From NCBI RefSeq assembly GCF_041521385.1, contig NZ_CP168006.1, forward strand, positions 124,001 to 188,000: DNA of 64,000 bases, in the 5' to 3' direction. This document shows positions 48,467 through 57,703 of this stretch, piece after piece. The stretch comes from Alcaligenes faecalis (GTDB lineage Bacteria > Pseudomonadota > Gammaproteobacteria > Burkholderiales > Burkholderiaceae_B). Position 1 is the stretch's first letter. Each line of letters starts with the position of its first letter. The notes under the pieces are model-generated. The model was not told the DNA's origin. It ran no database searches and saw only the letters and a list, made by a program, of their open reading frames with translations. The position numbers and the translations under genes were made by a program.

Positions 48467-49870
48467 TCAGTTGAACGAACGCACGTCGACAAAATGGCCA
48501 GCAATAGCGGCAGCGGCCGCCATGGCTGGGCTGACCAAGTGGGTGCGACCGCCCTGCCCCTGACGTCCTTCAAAGTTACGATTGGAGGTCGAAGCACAAC
48601 GCTCGCCGGGTTCCAGACGGTCAGCGTTCATGGCCAGACACATGGAGCAACCAGGCTCACGCCACTCAAAACCGGCGTTCAGGAAAATTTTGTCCAGACC
48701 TTCTTGCTCGGCCTGACGTTTCACCAAGCCAGAGCCGGGAACAATCATGGCCTGCTTGACGTTGGACGCCACTTTGCGACCCTTGGCCACGCTGGCGGCC
48801 GCACGCAAGTCTTCAATACGGGCATTGGTACAGGAGCCGATGAACACGCGGTCGATACGAATATCGCTCAAGGGCATATTGGGCGTCAGACCCATGTATT
48901 CCAGGGCACGCTCCATGCCGTTGCGGGCAACCTCATCTTTTTCTTTCTCAGGATCGGGTACGCGACTGTCGATAGGCAGCACCATTTCAGGTGACGTGCC
49001 CCACGTTAACTGAGGGGTGATCTGACTGGCGTCAAGACGGATCACGCGGTCAAACTCGGCACCTTCGTCGGTATGCAAGGTGTTCCAGTACGCTACGGCC
49101 TGATCCCACAACACGCCTTTGGGCGAGTAAGGTCGGCCACGCAAGTACTGAATGGTTTGCTCGTCCACGGCCACCATGCCCGAACGTGCACCGGCTTCAA
49201 TCGCCATATTGCACACCGTCATACGGCCTTCCATAGACAAGGCGCGAATCGCCGAGCCGCCGAACTCAATGGCATAGCCGGTACCACCCGCAGTACCAAT
49301 CTGACCGATCACGTACAGAATCAGGTCTTTGGCGGTACAGCCAAAAGGCAGCTTGCCATCCACCTGGATCAACATGCTTTTGCTTTTTTTCATCAGCAAA
49401 GTTTGAGTGGCCAGCGTGTGCTCCACTTCCGACGTACCGATACCAAAAGCCAAAGCGCCCACCGCACCGTGCGTACTGGTGTGGGAATCACCACACACCA
49501 CGGTCATGCCGGGCAAGGTGGCGCCCTGCTCGGGGCCAACAATGTGCACAATGCCCTGACGCACGTCGTTCATGCGGAATTCGGTAATGCCAAACTCTTC
49601 ACAGTTGGCGTCCAGGGTGTCGACCTGCAGGCGCGAGATCGGGTCTGTAATGCCATTCTGGCGGGAGGTAGTAGGAACATTGTGGTCCGCCACCGCCAGG
49701 TTGGCACTGATGCGCCACGGCTTGCGGCCGGCCAGTGTCAGACCTTCAAAGGCCTGGGGGCTGGTCACTTCATGCAGCAAGTGGCGATCAATGTAGATCA
49801 AACAGGTGCCATCCGTGTCCTGATGCACGACGTGTTCATCGAACAGCTTATCGTATAAGGTTTTTGCCAT
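48467..49870 (-). CDS. leuC: 3-isopropylmalate dehydratase large subunit
   Basis: The 467-residue aconitase-superfamily enzyme carries the 4Fe-4S ligand motifs [16 protein letters not shown] and GCSMCLAMN. Also visible are [34 protein letters not shown] and the LeuC-specific [20 protein letters not shown]. It is the first gene of leuCDB-asd. The 160 bp before it hold two overlapping inverted repeats that may regulate the operon. leuA is not in the window. Confidence 0.97.
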   Translation of the reverse strand: MAKTLYDKLFDEHVVHQDTDGTCLIYIDRHLLHEVTSPQAFEGLTLAGRKPWRISANLAVADHNVPTTSRQNGITDPISRLQVDTLDANCEEFGITEFRMNDVRQGIVHIVGPEQGATLPGMTVVCGDSHTSTHGAVGALAFGIGTSEVEHTLATQTLLMKKSKSMLIQVDGKLPFGCTAKDLILYVIGQIGTAGGTGYAIEFGGSAIRALSMEGRMTVCNMAIEAGARSGMVAVDEQTIQYLRGRPYSPKGVLWDQAVAYWNTLHTDEGAEFDRVIRLDASQITPQLTWGTSPEMVLPIDSRVPDPEKEKDEVARNGMERALEYMGLTPNMPLSDIRIDRVFIGSCTNARIEDLRAAASVAKGRKVASNVKQAMIVPGSGLVKRQAEQEGLDKIFLNAGFEWREPGCSMCLAMNADRLEPGERCASTSNRNFEGRQGQGGRTHLVSPAMAAAAAIAGHFVDVRSFN

Positions 49871-49950
49871 TGCGCTCTCGCGATTCAGTTAAGACTACAA
49901 CCCGCACAAAGCAGGCCGCATATAAATTTTTTCTTATTATGACAGGCGCA

Positions 49951-50005
49951 GTAACTGGGACAAGGCCAGTTACTATCCTAGTATTGGAACTACCAGGATA
50001 GTAAC
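49951..50005 (-). promoter_or_regulatory. Overlapping, mutually exclusive inverted repeats upstream of leuC
   Basis: GTTACTATCCT (49969-49979) with AGGATAGTAAC (49995-50005) is a perfect 11-bp inverted repeat. GTAACTGG (49951-49958) with CCAGTTAC (49966-49973) is a perfect 8-bp repeat. They share GTTAC at 49969-49973, so only one can form in RNA. Both lie 80-135 bp before leuC. Confidence 0.55.
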
Positions 50006-50170
50006 GGGTCAGACGGTACGCGAACGGCACCCCCTATCCCCTGCGTGCAACTGACCCTGACGGATGTGTCGCATTAATGGCTAGGACTTTAATCATGCAT
50101 AATCCGTCAGTAAAGCCAGTAGCCTGGAGAAAGGCTGCCTCCCCTTGTCTTACTTTCAATTGGATACGCC

Positions 50171-50602
50171 ATGAGCGCACTTCGTCTTCCCTACGACACC
50201 CTGTCTCCCAAAGCTTATCAAGGTCTACTGCAAACGAAACTGGCATTGGACAAAAGCAGCCTGGGCAAAGAGTTGATCGAACTGGTCAATTTACGTATTT
50301 CGCAAATCAATGGCTGCTCCTTTTGTCTGGAGATGCATGCCTCGTCCCTGCGCAGCTCAGGCGTGGCCAATGCCAAGATAGACAGCCTGGCAGGTTGGCG
50401 CGTTAGCGCGCACTTCGACGAACGCGAACGTGCAGCCTTGGAATGGACGGAGTCGGTGGTGGGTATCGCCCACAGTCATGCCCCCGACGAGCACTTCAAG
50501 CCGTTGAAAGCCCATTTCAGTGATGAAGAAATCTCGGACCTGACTTTTGCAATTGCCCTGATGGGCGCCTTCAACCGTTTAGCCATCAGCATGCGCAAGT
50601 AA
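50171..50602 (+). CDS. AhpD-like carboxymuconolactone decarboxylase family protein
   Basis: The 143-residue helical protein has the CMD/AhpD motif ISQINGCSFCLEMHASSLR, where the CxxC pair and downstream His form the peroxidatic/disulfide-reducing site. LAGWRVSAHFDERERAALEWTESV is the typical middle. It is likely a cytosolic antioxidant thiol protein. It is divergent from leuC and convergent with the M48 peptidase gene. Confidence 0.88.
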   Translation: MSALRLPYDTLSPKAYQGLLQTKLALDKSSLGKELIELVNLRISQINGCSFCLEMHASSLRSSGVANAKIDSLAGWRVSAHFDERERAALEWTESVVGIAHSHAPDEHFKPLKAHFSDEEISDLTFAIALMGAFNRLAISMRK

Positions 50603-50610
50603 TACCCATG

Positions 50611-50636
50611 AAAAACGCCCTCAATCCTGAGGGCGT
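50611..50636 (-). terminator. Rho-independent terminator after the M48 peptidase gene
   Basis: ACGCCCTCA and TGAGGGCGT form a perfect 9-bp stem with a 4-nt loop. The minus strand continues TTTTC, so it serves the M48 gene ending at 50673, though it may also slow the plus-strand transcript. Confidence 0.82.
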
Positions 50637-50672
50637 CATCGGTACTGGCTTAAGTCATTTAAAAATCAGTTT

Positions 50673-51500
50673 TCACGGCTTAGGGGCCTGCTGATACAAG
50701 GGCATGACCCGCTCCGAGATTGCCTGTAAATCTGCAATCCGGGTTGAAGAAGCCGGATGGGTAGACAAAAATTCCGGCTGACTTCTGCCCTGCTCCAAGG
50801 CGCCCATCTTCTGCCACAAAGTCACTGCCGCACGCGGGTCGTAGCCAGCACGCGCAGCCAGTTCAACGCCAATCAAGTCCGCTTCGGACTCATGGGTACG
50901 GCTATTGGGCAGCTCAAACATCACTTCGCTCAGCGTACCTCCCAGATCGTTCACCGCTTGCACGCCGGTCAGGGCGGACAAAACAGTCAAGCCAAAAGAC
51001 GTCGCCATTTTTTGGGAAACCTGCTCACGCGAATGCTCACGCAAAGCGTGGGCCATTTCATGGCCAATGACGGCGGCCAGTTCCGCGTCAGTAGGCCGAA
51101 TACGTTTAATCAGGCCACTGAAAACCGCCATCTTGCCACCCGGCATGCACCAGGCATTGACCTCGTCCTGATTGATGACATGGACCTCCCAGTTCCAGGA
51201 GCGCGCATCGGCCCGAAAAACACCGACTTGATCAATCAAGCGTTGAGCAATCGTTTTGACCCGACGAGTCTGGGTCGCATCCGTATCCAGCGCCTTTTGC
51301 TGCCGAGCCTGAGACAGCACCTGGGCATAATTCTGGGCAGCCACCTGATTCAGCTCGGCCTCGGACACCAGATTGGAAATGAACTGTTTGCGCTCAACAC
51401 CTACAGCGCCGCCTTGCGTAGTCTGCACCGTGGCGCAACCTGTCATGACCAGAATCAGACCGGTCACAACAACGCGTTTTACTGTCGCAATACCTTTCAT
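50673..51500 (-). CDS. M48-family periplasmic metalloprotease (lipoprotein)
   Basis: The 275-residue protein has a lipoprotein signal (VVVTGLILVMTGC-A). The M48 zinc motif is AAVIGHEMAHALREHSREQ, and the third ligand Glu lies in HESEADLIGVELAARAGYDP. AWCMPGGKMAVFSGLI and STHPASSTRI are further family motifs. It resembles LoiP/YggG and single-domain relatives of BepA, which process outer-membrane proteins. The ATG at 51500 has GGAG at 6 bases. No TPR domain follows. Confidence 0.9.
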   Translation of the reverse strand: MKGIATVKRVVVTGLILVMTGCATVQTTQGGAVGVERKQFISNLVSEAELNQVAAQNYAQVLSQARQQKALDTDATQTRRVKTIAQRLIDQVGVFRADARSWNWEVHVINQDEVNAWCMPGGKMAVFSGLIKRIRPTDAELAAVIGHEMAHALREHSREQVSQKMATSFGLTVLSALTGVQAVNDLGGTLSEVMFELPNSRTHESEADLIGVELAARAGYDPRAAVTLWQKMGALEQGRSQPEFLSTHPASSTRIADLQAISERVMPLYQQAPKP

Positions 51501-51566
51501 GATCAGCTCCGACACACAAACCTGACAAGAAAATGCAGTGCTATGCCTCTGCGCAAATGCTTAAAC

Positions 51567-52628
51567 TCAGACACCACACTGCGAACGGTGACGCAGGCAA
51601 TGGTCCATCAACACAATCGCCAGCAAGGCTTCAGCAATGGGGGTGGCACGAATGCCCACACAAGGATCGTGACGGCCCAGAGTCTGGACCTCGACCGCTT
51701 CACCGGCACGGTTCACGGAAGGGCGCAGGGTGCGGATGCTGGCGGTAGGCTTGATCGCCAGGGAAACCGTCACGGCCTGCCCCGAGGAAATACCACCCAG
51801 CACGCCACCGGCCTGATTGGTCTTGAAACCATCGGGATACAGCGCATCACCGTGCTCCGAGCCTTTTTGCGTAATGCAGTCAAAGCCAGCCCCAATGGAC
51901 ACACCTTTAACGGCATTCAACCCCATCATGGCGTGGGCGATATCGGCATCCAGACGGTCGTAAATAGGTTCACCCCAACCAGCAGGCACGCCTTCGGCCA
52001 CGACTTCAATGCGGGCACCAATGGATTCGCCTTCTTTGCGCAGCTCATCCATATAGGCTTCCAACTGCGGCACGACGTCCAGATCCGGCGCGTAAAAGGG
52101 ATTCTGCTCGACCACATCCCAGCTTTTGAACGGAATGGCGACAGGGCCCAGTTGGCTCATATAGCCGCGAATCTTCACGCCGAAGTGCTCGGCCAGCCAT
52201 TTTTTGGCAATCGCACCGGCAGCCACGGTAGGCGCGGTCAGGCGAGCCGAAGAACGGCCACCGCCACGCGGGTCGCGGTTCTCGAACTTCTTCCAGTAGG
52301 TGTAATCCGCATGGCCGGGGCGGAAAGTGTCCAGCAGATTGCCGTAATCCTTGCTACGCGCATCGGAATTGCGAATCAACAGGCTAATGGGCGTGCCCGT
52401 GGTACGGCCTTCGTAAATGCCGGACAGGATTTCCACCTGGTCGGGCTCACGGCGCTGAGTTACGTGGCGCGAGGTGCCAGGACGGCGGCGATCCAGTTCA
52501 AACTGAATATCCTGTTCAGACAGCTCCAGGCCCGGAGGGCAGCCGTCGATCACTGCGCCAATCGCTGGACCATGAGATTCGCCGTAATTCGTGACGCGAA
52601 AGCTTTTACCTAGAGTATTGCCGGACAT
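51567..52628 (-). CDS. aroC: Chorismate synthase
   Basis: The 353-residue FMN-dependent enzyme converts EPSP to chorismate. Motifs are [35 protein letters not shown] (shikimate-binding), [31 protein letters not shown] and [20 protein letters not shown]. The length is typical. It is 98 bp after selO on the same strand, with the M48 gene following. Confidence 0.97.
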   Translation of the reverse strand: MSGNTLGKSFRVTNYGESHGPAIGAVIDGCPPGLELSEQDIQFELDRRRPGTSRHVTQRREPDQVEILSGIYEGRTTGTPISLLIRNSDARSKDYGNLLDTFRPGHADYTYWKKFENRDPRGGGRSSARLTAPTVAAGAIAKKWLAEHFGVKIRGYMSQLGPVAIPFKSWDVVEQNPFYAPDLDVVPQLEAYMDELRKEGESIGARIEVVAEGVPAGWGEPIYDRLDADIAHAMMGLNAVKGVSIGAGFDCITQKGSEHGDALYPDGFKTNQAGGVLGGISSGQAVTVSLAIKPTASIRTLRPSVNRAGEAVEVQTLGRHDPCVGIRATPIAEALLAIVLMDHCLRHRSQCGV

Positions 52629-52726
52629 AGAGAGAGTGAACGCAAAGAAATGAGGAAAAATAAAAGACAGGCACGATTATGGCATTGTTCCCGAATCCGG
52701 ACATGCCCTGGACCGCGCCCGATCTT

Positions 52727-54193
52727 TCAGGAAGAACAACTGACGGCCAGCTCCGCACTGCCTTCTGGCGGCGGCATGGCATAGGCCTCAAAACCGGCCC
52801 GCTCGGTATAAGGGTCGCGCAGCAACATCAGCATGGTGTCGATTTCACTGGCGTCGTCCTTGGCAGCGGCCTGAATGGCCTGCTCGGCCAAGTGGTTACG
52901 CAATACATACAAGGGATTGACGCGATTCATGGCCTCACGCTGCTCGGGCGTATCGGAACCATCCAAGGCAAGACGCTGGCTATAAGCCTGCCACCAGGCC
53001 TGGGCCTGATCCTCAGAACCTTCAAACAGGCTCAAGAAAGCGTCGGGCGCCTTGCTGGCCTGGGCCAGAGCACGAAAGGACAAGGTAAAATCTGCCCCGC
53101 TGTTGTGCAGCAAACGCCACCAATCATCGACCAGTTGCGCATCATCGGCCTGCCAGGTGCGCAGACCCAGCTTGGCCTGCAAATTGGCGTGATAGCGATT
53201 CAGAAAACTGGCTTCAAACGTCTGCAAGCGCTCTTTTACCGCATCGACGTCCGGATCCAGCACCATCAAGGCGCTGGCCAGGCGGTACAAGTTCCAATGC
53301 ACAATCGCAGGCTGTGCATTCCAGGCGTAACGACCTTGATTGTCGCTGCGATTGCAGACGTGATTCACACGGAATCGGTCCATGAAGCCGTACGGGCCAT
53401 AATCAATGGTCAAGCCCAGAATGGACATATTGTCAGTATTCATGACACCGTGGCAAAAACCGACGGTTTGCCAGTCGGCCACCATCTGGGCGCTGCGGTG
53501 CGTCACTTCCTGCAAAAAGCGACAGACACGTTCCTGCTCCGAATCGCCTTCGACCAGCAATTCCGGATAGAACTCGCGCAGCACATAATCCAGCAACTCT
53601 CGCACACGCGTGGCGTCGTTAGCCCAATGCTCGAACGAGCCAAAGCGTACAAAGCTGGGGGCAACACGGGTCACAATCGCGCCCGTTTCCACGGTTTCCC
53701 GGTACACAGGCGTATCCGAGGTAACCAGGGCCAAGGCCCGGCTGGTCGCAATGCCCAAACCCGCCATCGCTTCGCTGGCCAGATATTCGCGCACACTGGA
53801 ACGCAGCACGGCACGGCCATCGCCCATACGGGAGTACGGGGTTTTACCGGCGCCCTTCAACTGCAATTCCTGCGGGCCCGTGGGGGTATCGATTTGCCCC
53901 AGCAAATGTGCGCGGCCATCACCCAATTGCCCCGCCCAGACACCGAATTGGTGGCCGCTATAGACAGCCGATACCGTCAGGCCACCCGGCAAGGGAGCCT
54001 GGCCGCTGACCACATCCAGAAATTCCGGCTCCCCCAAACGGGAGATATCCAGGCCCAGTTGCGCCGCCAATTCCTTATTGACGTGCAGCAGGCGCGAATT
54101 GGCCAGAGGCTGAGGCGGAACAACGGTGTGAAAGGCAGAAGGTAAATCTGCAAAACGATGCGCGATGGTCAAGCCATCAAACAAGCTGGACAT
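52727..54193 (-). CDS. selO: Protein adenylyltransferase SelO
   Basis: The 488-residue pseudokinase-fold enzyme transfers AMP to protein hydroxyls. It shows YSGHQFGVWAGQLGDGRAHLLG, LQLKGAGKTPYSRMGDGRAVLRSSVREYLASEAM, GFCHGVMNTDNMSILGLTIDYGPYGFMDRF (inverted catalytic/metal motif) and the C-terminal SCSS, where eukaryotic SelO has selenocysteine. Redox control through this Cys is known in the family. It is probably co-transcribed with the DUF2069 gene 9 bp upstream. Confidence 0.95.
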   Translation of the reverse strand: MSSLFDGLTIAHRFADLPSAFHTVVPPQPLANSRLLHVNKELAAQLGLDISRLGEPEFLDVVSGQAPLPGGLTVSAVYSGHQFGVWAGQLGDGRAHLLGQIDTPTGPQELQLKGAGKTPYSRMGDGRAVLRSSVREYLASEAMAGLGIATSRALALVTSDTPVYRETVETGAIVTRVAPSFVRFGSFEHWANDATRVRELLDYVLREFYPELLVEGDSEQERVCRFLQEVTHRSAQMVADWQTVGFCHGVMNTDNMSILGLTIDYGPYGFMDRFRVNHVCNRSDNQGRYAWNAQPAIVHWNLYRLASALMVLDPDVDAVKERLQTFEASFLNRYHANLQAKLGLRTWQADDAQLVDDWWRLLHNSGADFTLSFRALAQASKAPDAFLSLFEGSEDQAQAWWQAYSQRLALDGSDTPEQREAMNRVNPLYVLRNHLAEQAIQAAAKDDASEIDTMLMLLRDPYTERAGFEAYAMPPPEGSAELAVSCSS

Positions 54194-54202
54194 ACCGCCT
54201 CC

Positions 54203-54613
54203 TTAGGCTGATTTGGCGGCTTTGGCAGCCTCGGCCTTTTCGGCCTTGCTACGCTGCTTGGCTGCTTTCTTGGCAGGCCAGAGATAGAAAATGGCGCAGA
54301 AATAATAAATCAGGGACAAGACAATTTCGGCAATCGCCCAGGGCAACACGTCTGCCACCGGATCCGACCAGGCACGCATAACCCCTTCTGCGAAATACAG
54401 CAGAATCATCATGGAGGTCCATTGCAGGGTATACAAATTGCCCTTGAGCACGCTGCGCAAGGGCAGCACCAAAGGAATCACTTTCAGCACCAGCCAGGAG
54501 CCGCCGGGTTTCAAGGGCGCAAAATGAAGCTCCCAGGCCAGGCACAAAGCAATCAAGGCGACCAAAGCCAGGGCCGCCACTCGATGAAGTATGGGGTTTA
54601 AAGGTTCATGCAT
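54203..54613 (-). CDS. DUF2069 membrane protein
   Basis: The 136-residue protein has four hydrophobic segments, the PGGSWLVLKVIPLVLPLRSVLKGNLYTLQWTSMMILLYFAEG signature of DUF2069, and a Lys/Ala-rich cytosolic tail (AKKAAKQRSKAEKAEAAKAA). Function is unknown. It starts 56 bp from the divergent YihY gene. Confidence 0.85.
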   Translation of the reverse strand: MHEPLNPILHRVAALALVALIALCLAWELHFAPLKPGGSWLVLKVIPLVLPLRSVLKGNLYTLQWTSMMILLYFAEGVMRAWSDPVADVLPWAIAEIVLSLIYYFCAIFYLWPAKKAAKQRSKAEKAEAAKAAKSA

Positions 54614-54669
54614 GCTGTTATTATCACCTGAACCCTGTCGAAAAGCAGCGTCCGCCGCATCAAACCGCT

Positions 54670-56043
54670 ATGAAAAACGACGAGAACCCTCCTATGTCCT
54701 CTGAGCAAGCTGAACAAACAGACTTGAATCCAGAAAACACCGCTCCTGCTTTGCAGCAGGAGCCCGCGCCCACTGCCAAGCATCACTTTTTAAGTGTGGC
54801 GCGCTTTGCCATCAAGCGGGTGGCTGAAAAAGATCTGATGAAGGTGGCCTCCAGCCTGACCTACACCACGATCCTGGCCATTGTGCCCATGCTGACCGTG
54901 GTGCTGGCCCTGTTCACCGCTTTCCCCCTGTTTCAGGAATTTGAAAGTGCTCTGGAAGGATTTTTGACCCGTAATCTGATGCCCGAGGTGGTATCAGAAA
55001 ACATCATGCTGTATCTGAACCAGTTTGCCGCCAAAGCCTCCGGCCTGACGGCGGTAGGCAGCTTGTTCCTGATTGTCACGTCCATCATGCTGATCATGAC
55101 GATTGACGAGACCTTCAACAATATTTTCCAAGTTCATACGCAGCGCCCTTTGGGCCAGCGCCTGCTTGTGTACTGGGCCATTATTTCGCTGGGCCCCATT
55201 CTGACAGGTGCCAGCCTGTGGGCCACCACCATTCTGGCGCGGGAGTCCTTAGGGTATATCGGCGACTTGTCCGGCATTGTGTCCTTCGCCCTGGCCTACG
55301 TGCCTTTCCTGTTTACTGCCCTGGGGCTGACAGCACTGTTCATGTATGTGCCCAACCGCCGTGTATGGTGGCGCGACGCCCTGATCGGCGGAGTAGTCAC
55401 GGCCGCCTTGCTGGAATTGATGAAAGCCGGTTTCGCCTTCTACCTGACGCGCTTTCCCACCTACACGATTATCTACGGTGCCTTTGCCATCCTGCCGATC
55501 TTCCTGCTGTGGATTTACATCTCCTGGCTGATCGTCCTGCTGGGCGCCTCCATGGTGGCGATTCTGCCCGACTGGCGTGGCCGCAACTGGGTCAAGACCA
55601 ATGTGCCCGGCATCGCCTTTACCGATGCGGTGAACCTGCTCTATCAGCTATGGCTGAACCGTCAGAATCAGCAGGGACTGAGCATACGTGAACTTAGCCA
55701 CAAGCTGGAACGCGACCCGGACGAGCTGTACGGCATTTTATGCAAGCTCAAGTCCATGGGGCTGATTGCGGATACCCAGCAAGACAATGACGAACAGTGG
55801 GTCCTGAGTTGCGATCTGCGCCAGGTCAGCCTGAAACAACTGACCAAGGCATTTCTGCTGGACCGCGCCCATACCCACGAGGGTCCGCTAGAATATGTAT
55901 TCAATTATCTTTCTCAGTTTTTCGATCAGCGACTATCCAATCTGGAAGAACTGTTTGAGTCGCCGCAAGGCATTCTGACAGGACAACCAGCCATACTAAA
56001 CGCCGATCCCGGTCAGGAGACCCAGTATGCTAAAAGTCAGTGA
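54670..56043 (+). CDS. YihY/BrkB-type inner membrane protein with C-terminal winged-helix-like domain
   Basis: The 457-residue protein has a Gln/Pro-rich head, then six membrane helices with the YihY signature ASSLTYTTILAIVPMLTVVLALF and the late YGAFAILPIFLLWIYISWLIVLLGA. The cytosolic tail of about 130 residues contains a helix-turn-helix-like stretch (LSIRELSHKLERDPDELYGILCKLKSMGLI). Once misnamed ribonuclease BN, the family has no settled function. ATG 54694 is an alternative start. It overlaps the CBS gene by 17 bases. Confidence 0.9.
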   Translation: MKNDENPPMSSEQAEQTDLNPENTAPALQQEPAPTAKHHFLSVARFAIKRVAEKDLMKVASSLTYTTILAIVPMLTVVLALFTAFPLFQEFESALEGFLTRNLMPEVVSENIMLYLNQFAAKASGLTAVGSLFLIVTSIMLIMTIDETFNNIFQVHTQRPLGQRLLVYWAIISLGPILTGASLWATTILARESLGYIGDLSGIVSFALAYVPFLFTALGLTALFMYVPNRRVWWRDALIGGVVTAALLELMKAGFAFYLTRFPTYTIIYGAFAILPIFLLWIYISWLIVLLGASMVAILPDWRGRNWVKTNVPGIAFTDAVNLLYQLWLNRQNQQGLSIRELSHKLERDPDELYGILCKLKSMGLIADTQQDNDEQWVLSCDLRQVSLKQLTKAFLLDRAHTHEGPLEYVFNYLSQFFDQRLSNLEELFESPQGILTGQPAILNADPGQETQYAKSQ

Positions 56044-56488
56044 AATCCTGCGTGTCAAGGGAGACACGCTTTATACAGGCACCCCCGAAATGACCGTCGA
56101 AAAAGCGGTACAGAGCATGAGCGAACTGGATATTGGTTCGCTGGTGATCATGGAACATGGTCAGTTGGTGGGTATGTTGACCTTTCGCGAGATCATTCGC
56201 CACTGGCACGCCCAGGGAGACAAAGCCCAAGGCTTCACGGTGCGCAGTATCATGGATGACGCCCCCGTCAGTGTTACCCCCAACACCAGCGCCGACGAAG
56301 TGCAGCGACTGATGCTGAACAACCACGCACGCTACATGCCCGTCATGGACGGCCCGGTGCTGATGGGGGTTATTTCCTTCTTTGATATGGCGCGTGCCAT
56401 TGTTCATGCCCAGCAGTTCGAGAACAATATGCTCAAAGCCTACATCCGCGACTGGCCTACCGATTCCGAGCAGGCCAGCGCACCCTGA
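56027..56488 (+). CDS. CBS-domain pair protein
   Basis: The 153-residue protein consists of two CBS motifs (about 8-65 and 73-130): VEKAVQSMSELDIGSLVIMEHGQLVGMLTFREIIR and SVTPNTSADEVQRLMLNNHARYMPVMDGPVLMGVISFFDMARAI. CBS pairs bind adenine nucleotides and act as energy or nucleotide sensors. CAGGAG precedes the ATG. It overlaps the YihY gene, implying coupled expression and a possible functional link to that membrane protein. Confidence 0.9.
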   Translation: MLKVSEILRVKGDTLYTGTPEMTVEKAVQSMSELDIGSLVIMEHGQLVGMLTFREIIRHWHAQGDKAQGFTVRSIMDDAPVSVTPNTSADEVQRLMLNNHARYMPVMDGPVLMGVISFFDMARAIVHAQQFENNMLKAYIRDWPTDSEQASAP

Positions 56489-56508
56489 CCCACCCACGCC
56501 AGCCGCCC

Positions 56509-57501
56509 TTACTGTTGGCGCTGCAATTGCTCCCAGGCCTGCGCAAGCAGGCCTGGATCGTTTTTAGCCAGCCAATTGTGATCGGACAAGGTACGACGCC
56601 ACTGTCGTGCGCCCTTCTTGCCGTGCGGCCAGCCCAGCATGCTCTTGATCACAATACGTAACGGCACACCGACCTGAACATAGTGCCGGGCATAAGCAAT
56701 CATCTGCTCCACCACAGTGTCCTCGTCCATCACGGAATGCTCAGGCCACAGGCGACGATGAATCTCACTTAATACCGCTGGCGTATGCCAGGCGGCGCGA
56801 CCGAGCATTACGCCATCGAACTGTTGTTCCAACTCGACTGCCTGACCAGGTTCCTGAATACCACCATTCAAAATGAACAGCGCCTCGGGAAAATCCTTTT
56901 TCAGTTGCAAAGCCACGTCATAGCGCAGAGGCGGAATCTCCCGATTGTCCTTGGGCGACAAGCCTTTCAAGACCGCATTGCGGGCATGTACTGTAAAGAC
57001 ACGGCACCCGGACTCGAACAGCATACCCACAAAGTCCCGCACAAAATCATAGGACTCGTTGTAATCCAGCCCCAACCTGTGTTTGACGGTAACAGGCACC
57101 GATACAGCATCCTGCATGGCTTTGACGCAGTCAGCCACCAGTTGCGGCTCATTCATCAAACAGGCACCGAAAGCACCTTTTTGAACCCGCTCAGAGGGGC
57201 AGCCGCAGTTCAGATTAATTTCGTCATAGCCCCACTGCTCACCTGCCAGGGCACTGGTGACCAAGGCGTCCCGGTCACTACCCCCCAGTTGCAAGGCTAC
57301 CGGATGCTCGGCCTGATCAAAATCCAGATGGCGTGCCTGATCACCGTGCGTCAGCGCACCCGTCGTGATCATTTCCGTAAACAGCAAGGCGCGCGGCGCC
57401 AGCAGACGATGAAAAAAGCGGCTGTGGCGGTCAGTCACATCAATCATGGGCGCCACACTCAAACGCCACATCTGGCTGTCCGGCATCACAAAATTAGTCA
57501 T
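56509..57501 (-). CDS. dusA: tRNA-dihydrouridine(20/20a) synthase DusA
   Basis: The 330-residue flavoenzyme reduces U20/U20a in the D-loop. It shows LSVAPMIDVTDRHSRFFHRLLAPRALLFTEMITTGAL, EINLNCGCPSERVQKGAFGACLM with the catalytic Cys, TVKHRLGLDYNESYDF and VHARNAVLKGLSPKDNREIPPL. These DusA-type motifs separate it from DusB/C. The ATG at 57501 is chosen; 57486 is also possible, and longer frames are unsupported. It is convergent with the CBS gene, 20 bp away. Confidence 0.95.
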   Translation of the reverse strand: MTNFVMPDSQMWRLSVAPMIDVTDRHSRFFHRLLAPRALLFTEMITTGALTHGDQARHLDFDQAEHPVALQLGGSDRDALVTSALAGEQWGYDEINLNCGCPSERVQKGAFGACLMNEPQLVADCVKAMQDAVSVPVTVKHRLGLDYNESYDFVRDFVGMLFESGCRVFTVHARNAVLKGLSPKDNREIPPLRYDVALQLKKDFPEALFILNGGIQEPGQAVELEQQFDGVMLGRAAWHTPAVLSEIHRRLWPEHSVMDEDTVVEQMIAYARHYVQVGVPLRIVIKSMLGWPHGKKGARQWRRTLSDHNWLAKNDPGLLAQAWEQLQRQQ

Positions 57502-57703
57502 AAACAGGGAGCAAAAGGCCTGACGGCAGGCTTGGTAAAAAAGGAAAACGCCCATTTTAATGGTTTCAGCCGGCCACAGGACAAAGATAAAGCGCGGTAA
57601 ATCGCGGCAAGGCCCCAAAAATCTGGCGCACTAGTCTAAAATCAGCCGTTTGACCTACTCGCGCGCCTAAAAATGCGCCAACAACCGGATTCTCACTGAA
57701 AGC

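Noticed and set aside
50757..52613. 618-codon open frame antisense to the M48 peptidase and aroC
   Set aside because: It runs across two well-supported genes and their spacer in the opposite direction; composition is typical of antisense shadows.
52679..54145. Long open frame antisense to selO
   Set aside because: It spans the selO coding region in a complementary frame, has no recognisable motif or ribosome site, and selO is intact.
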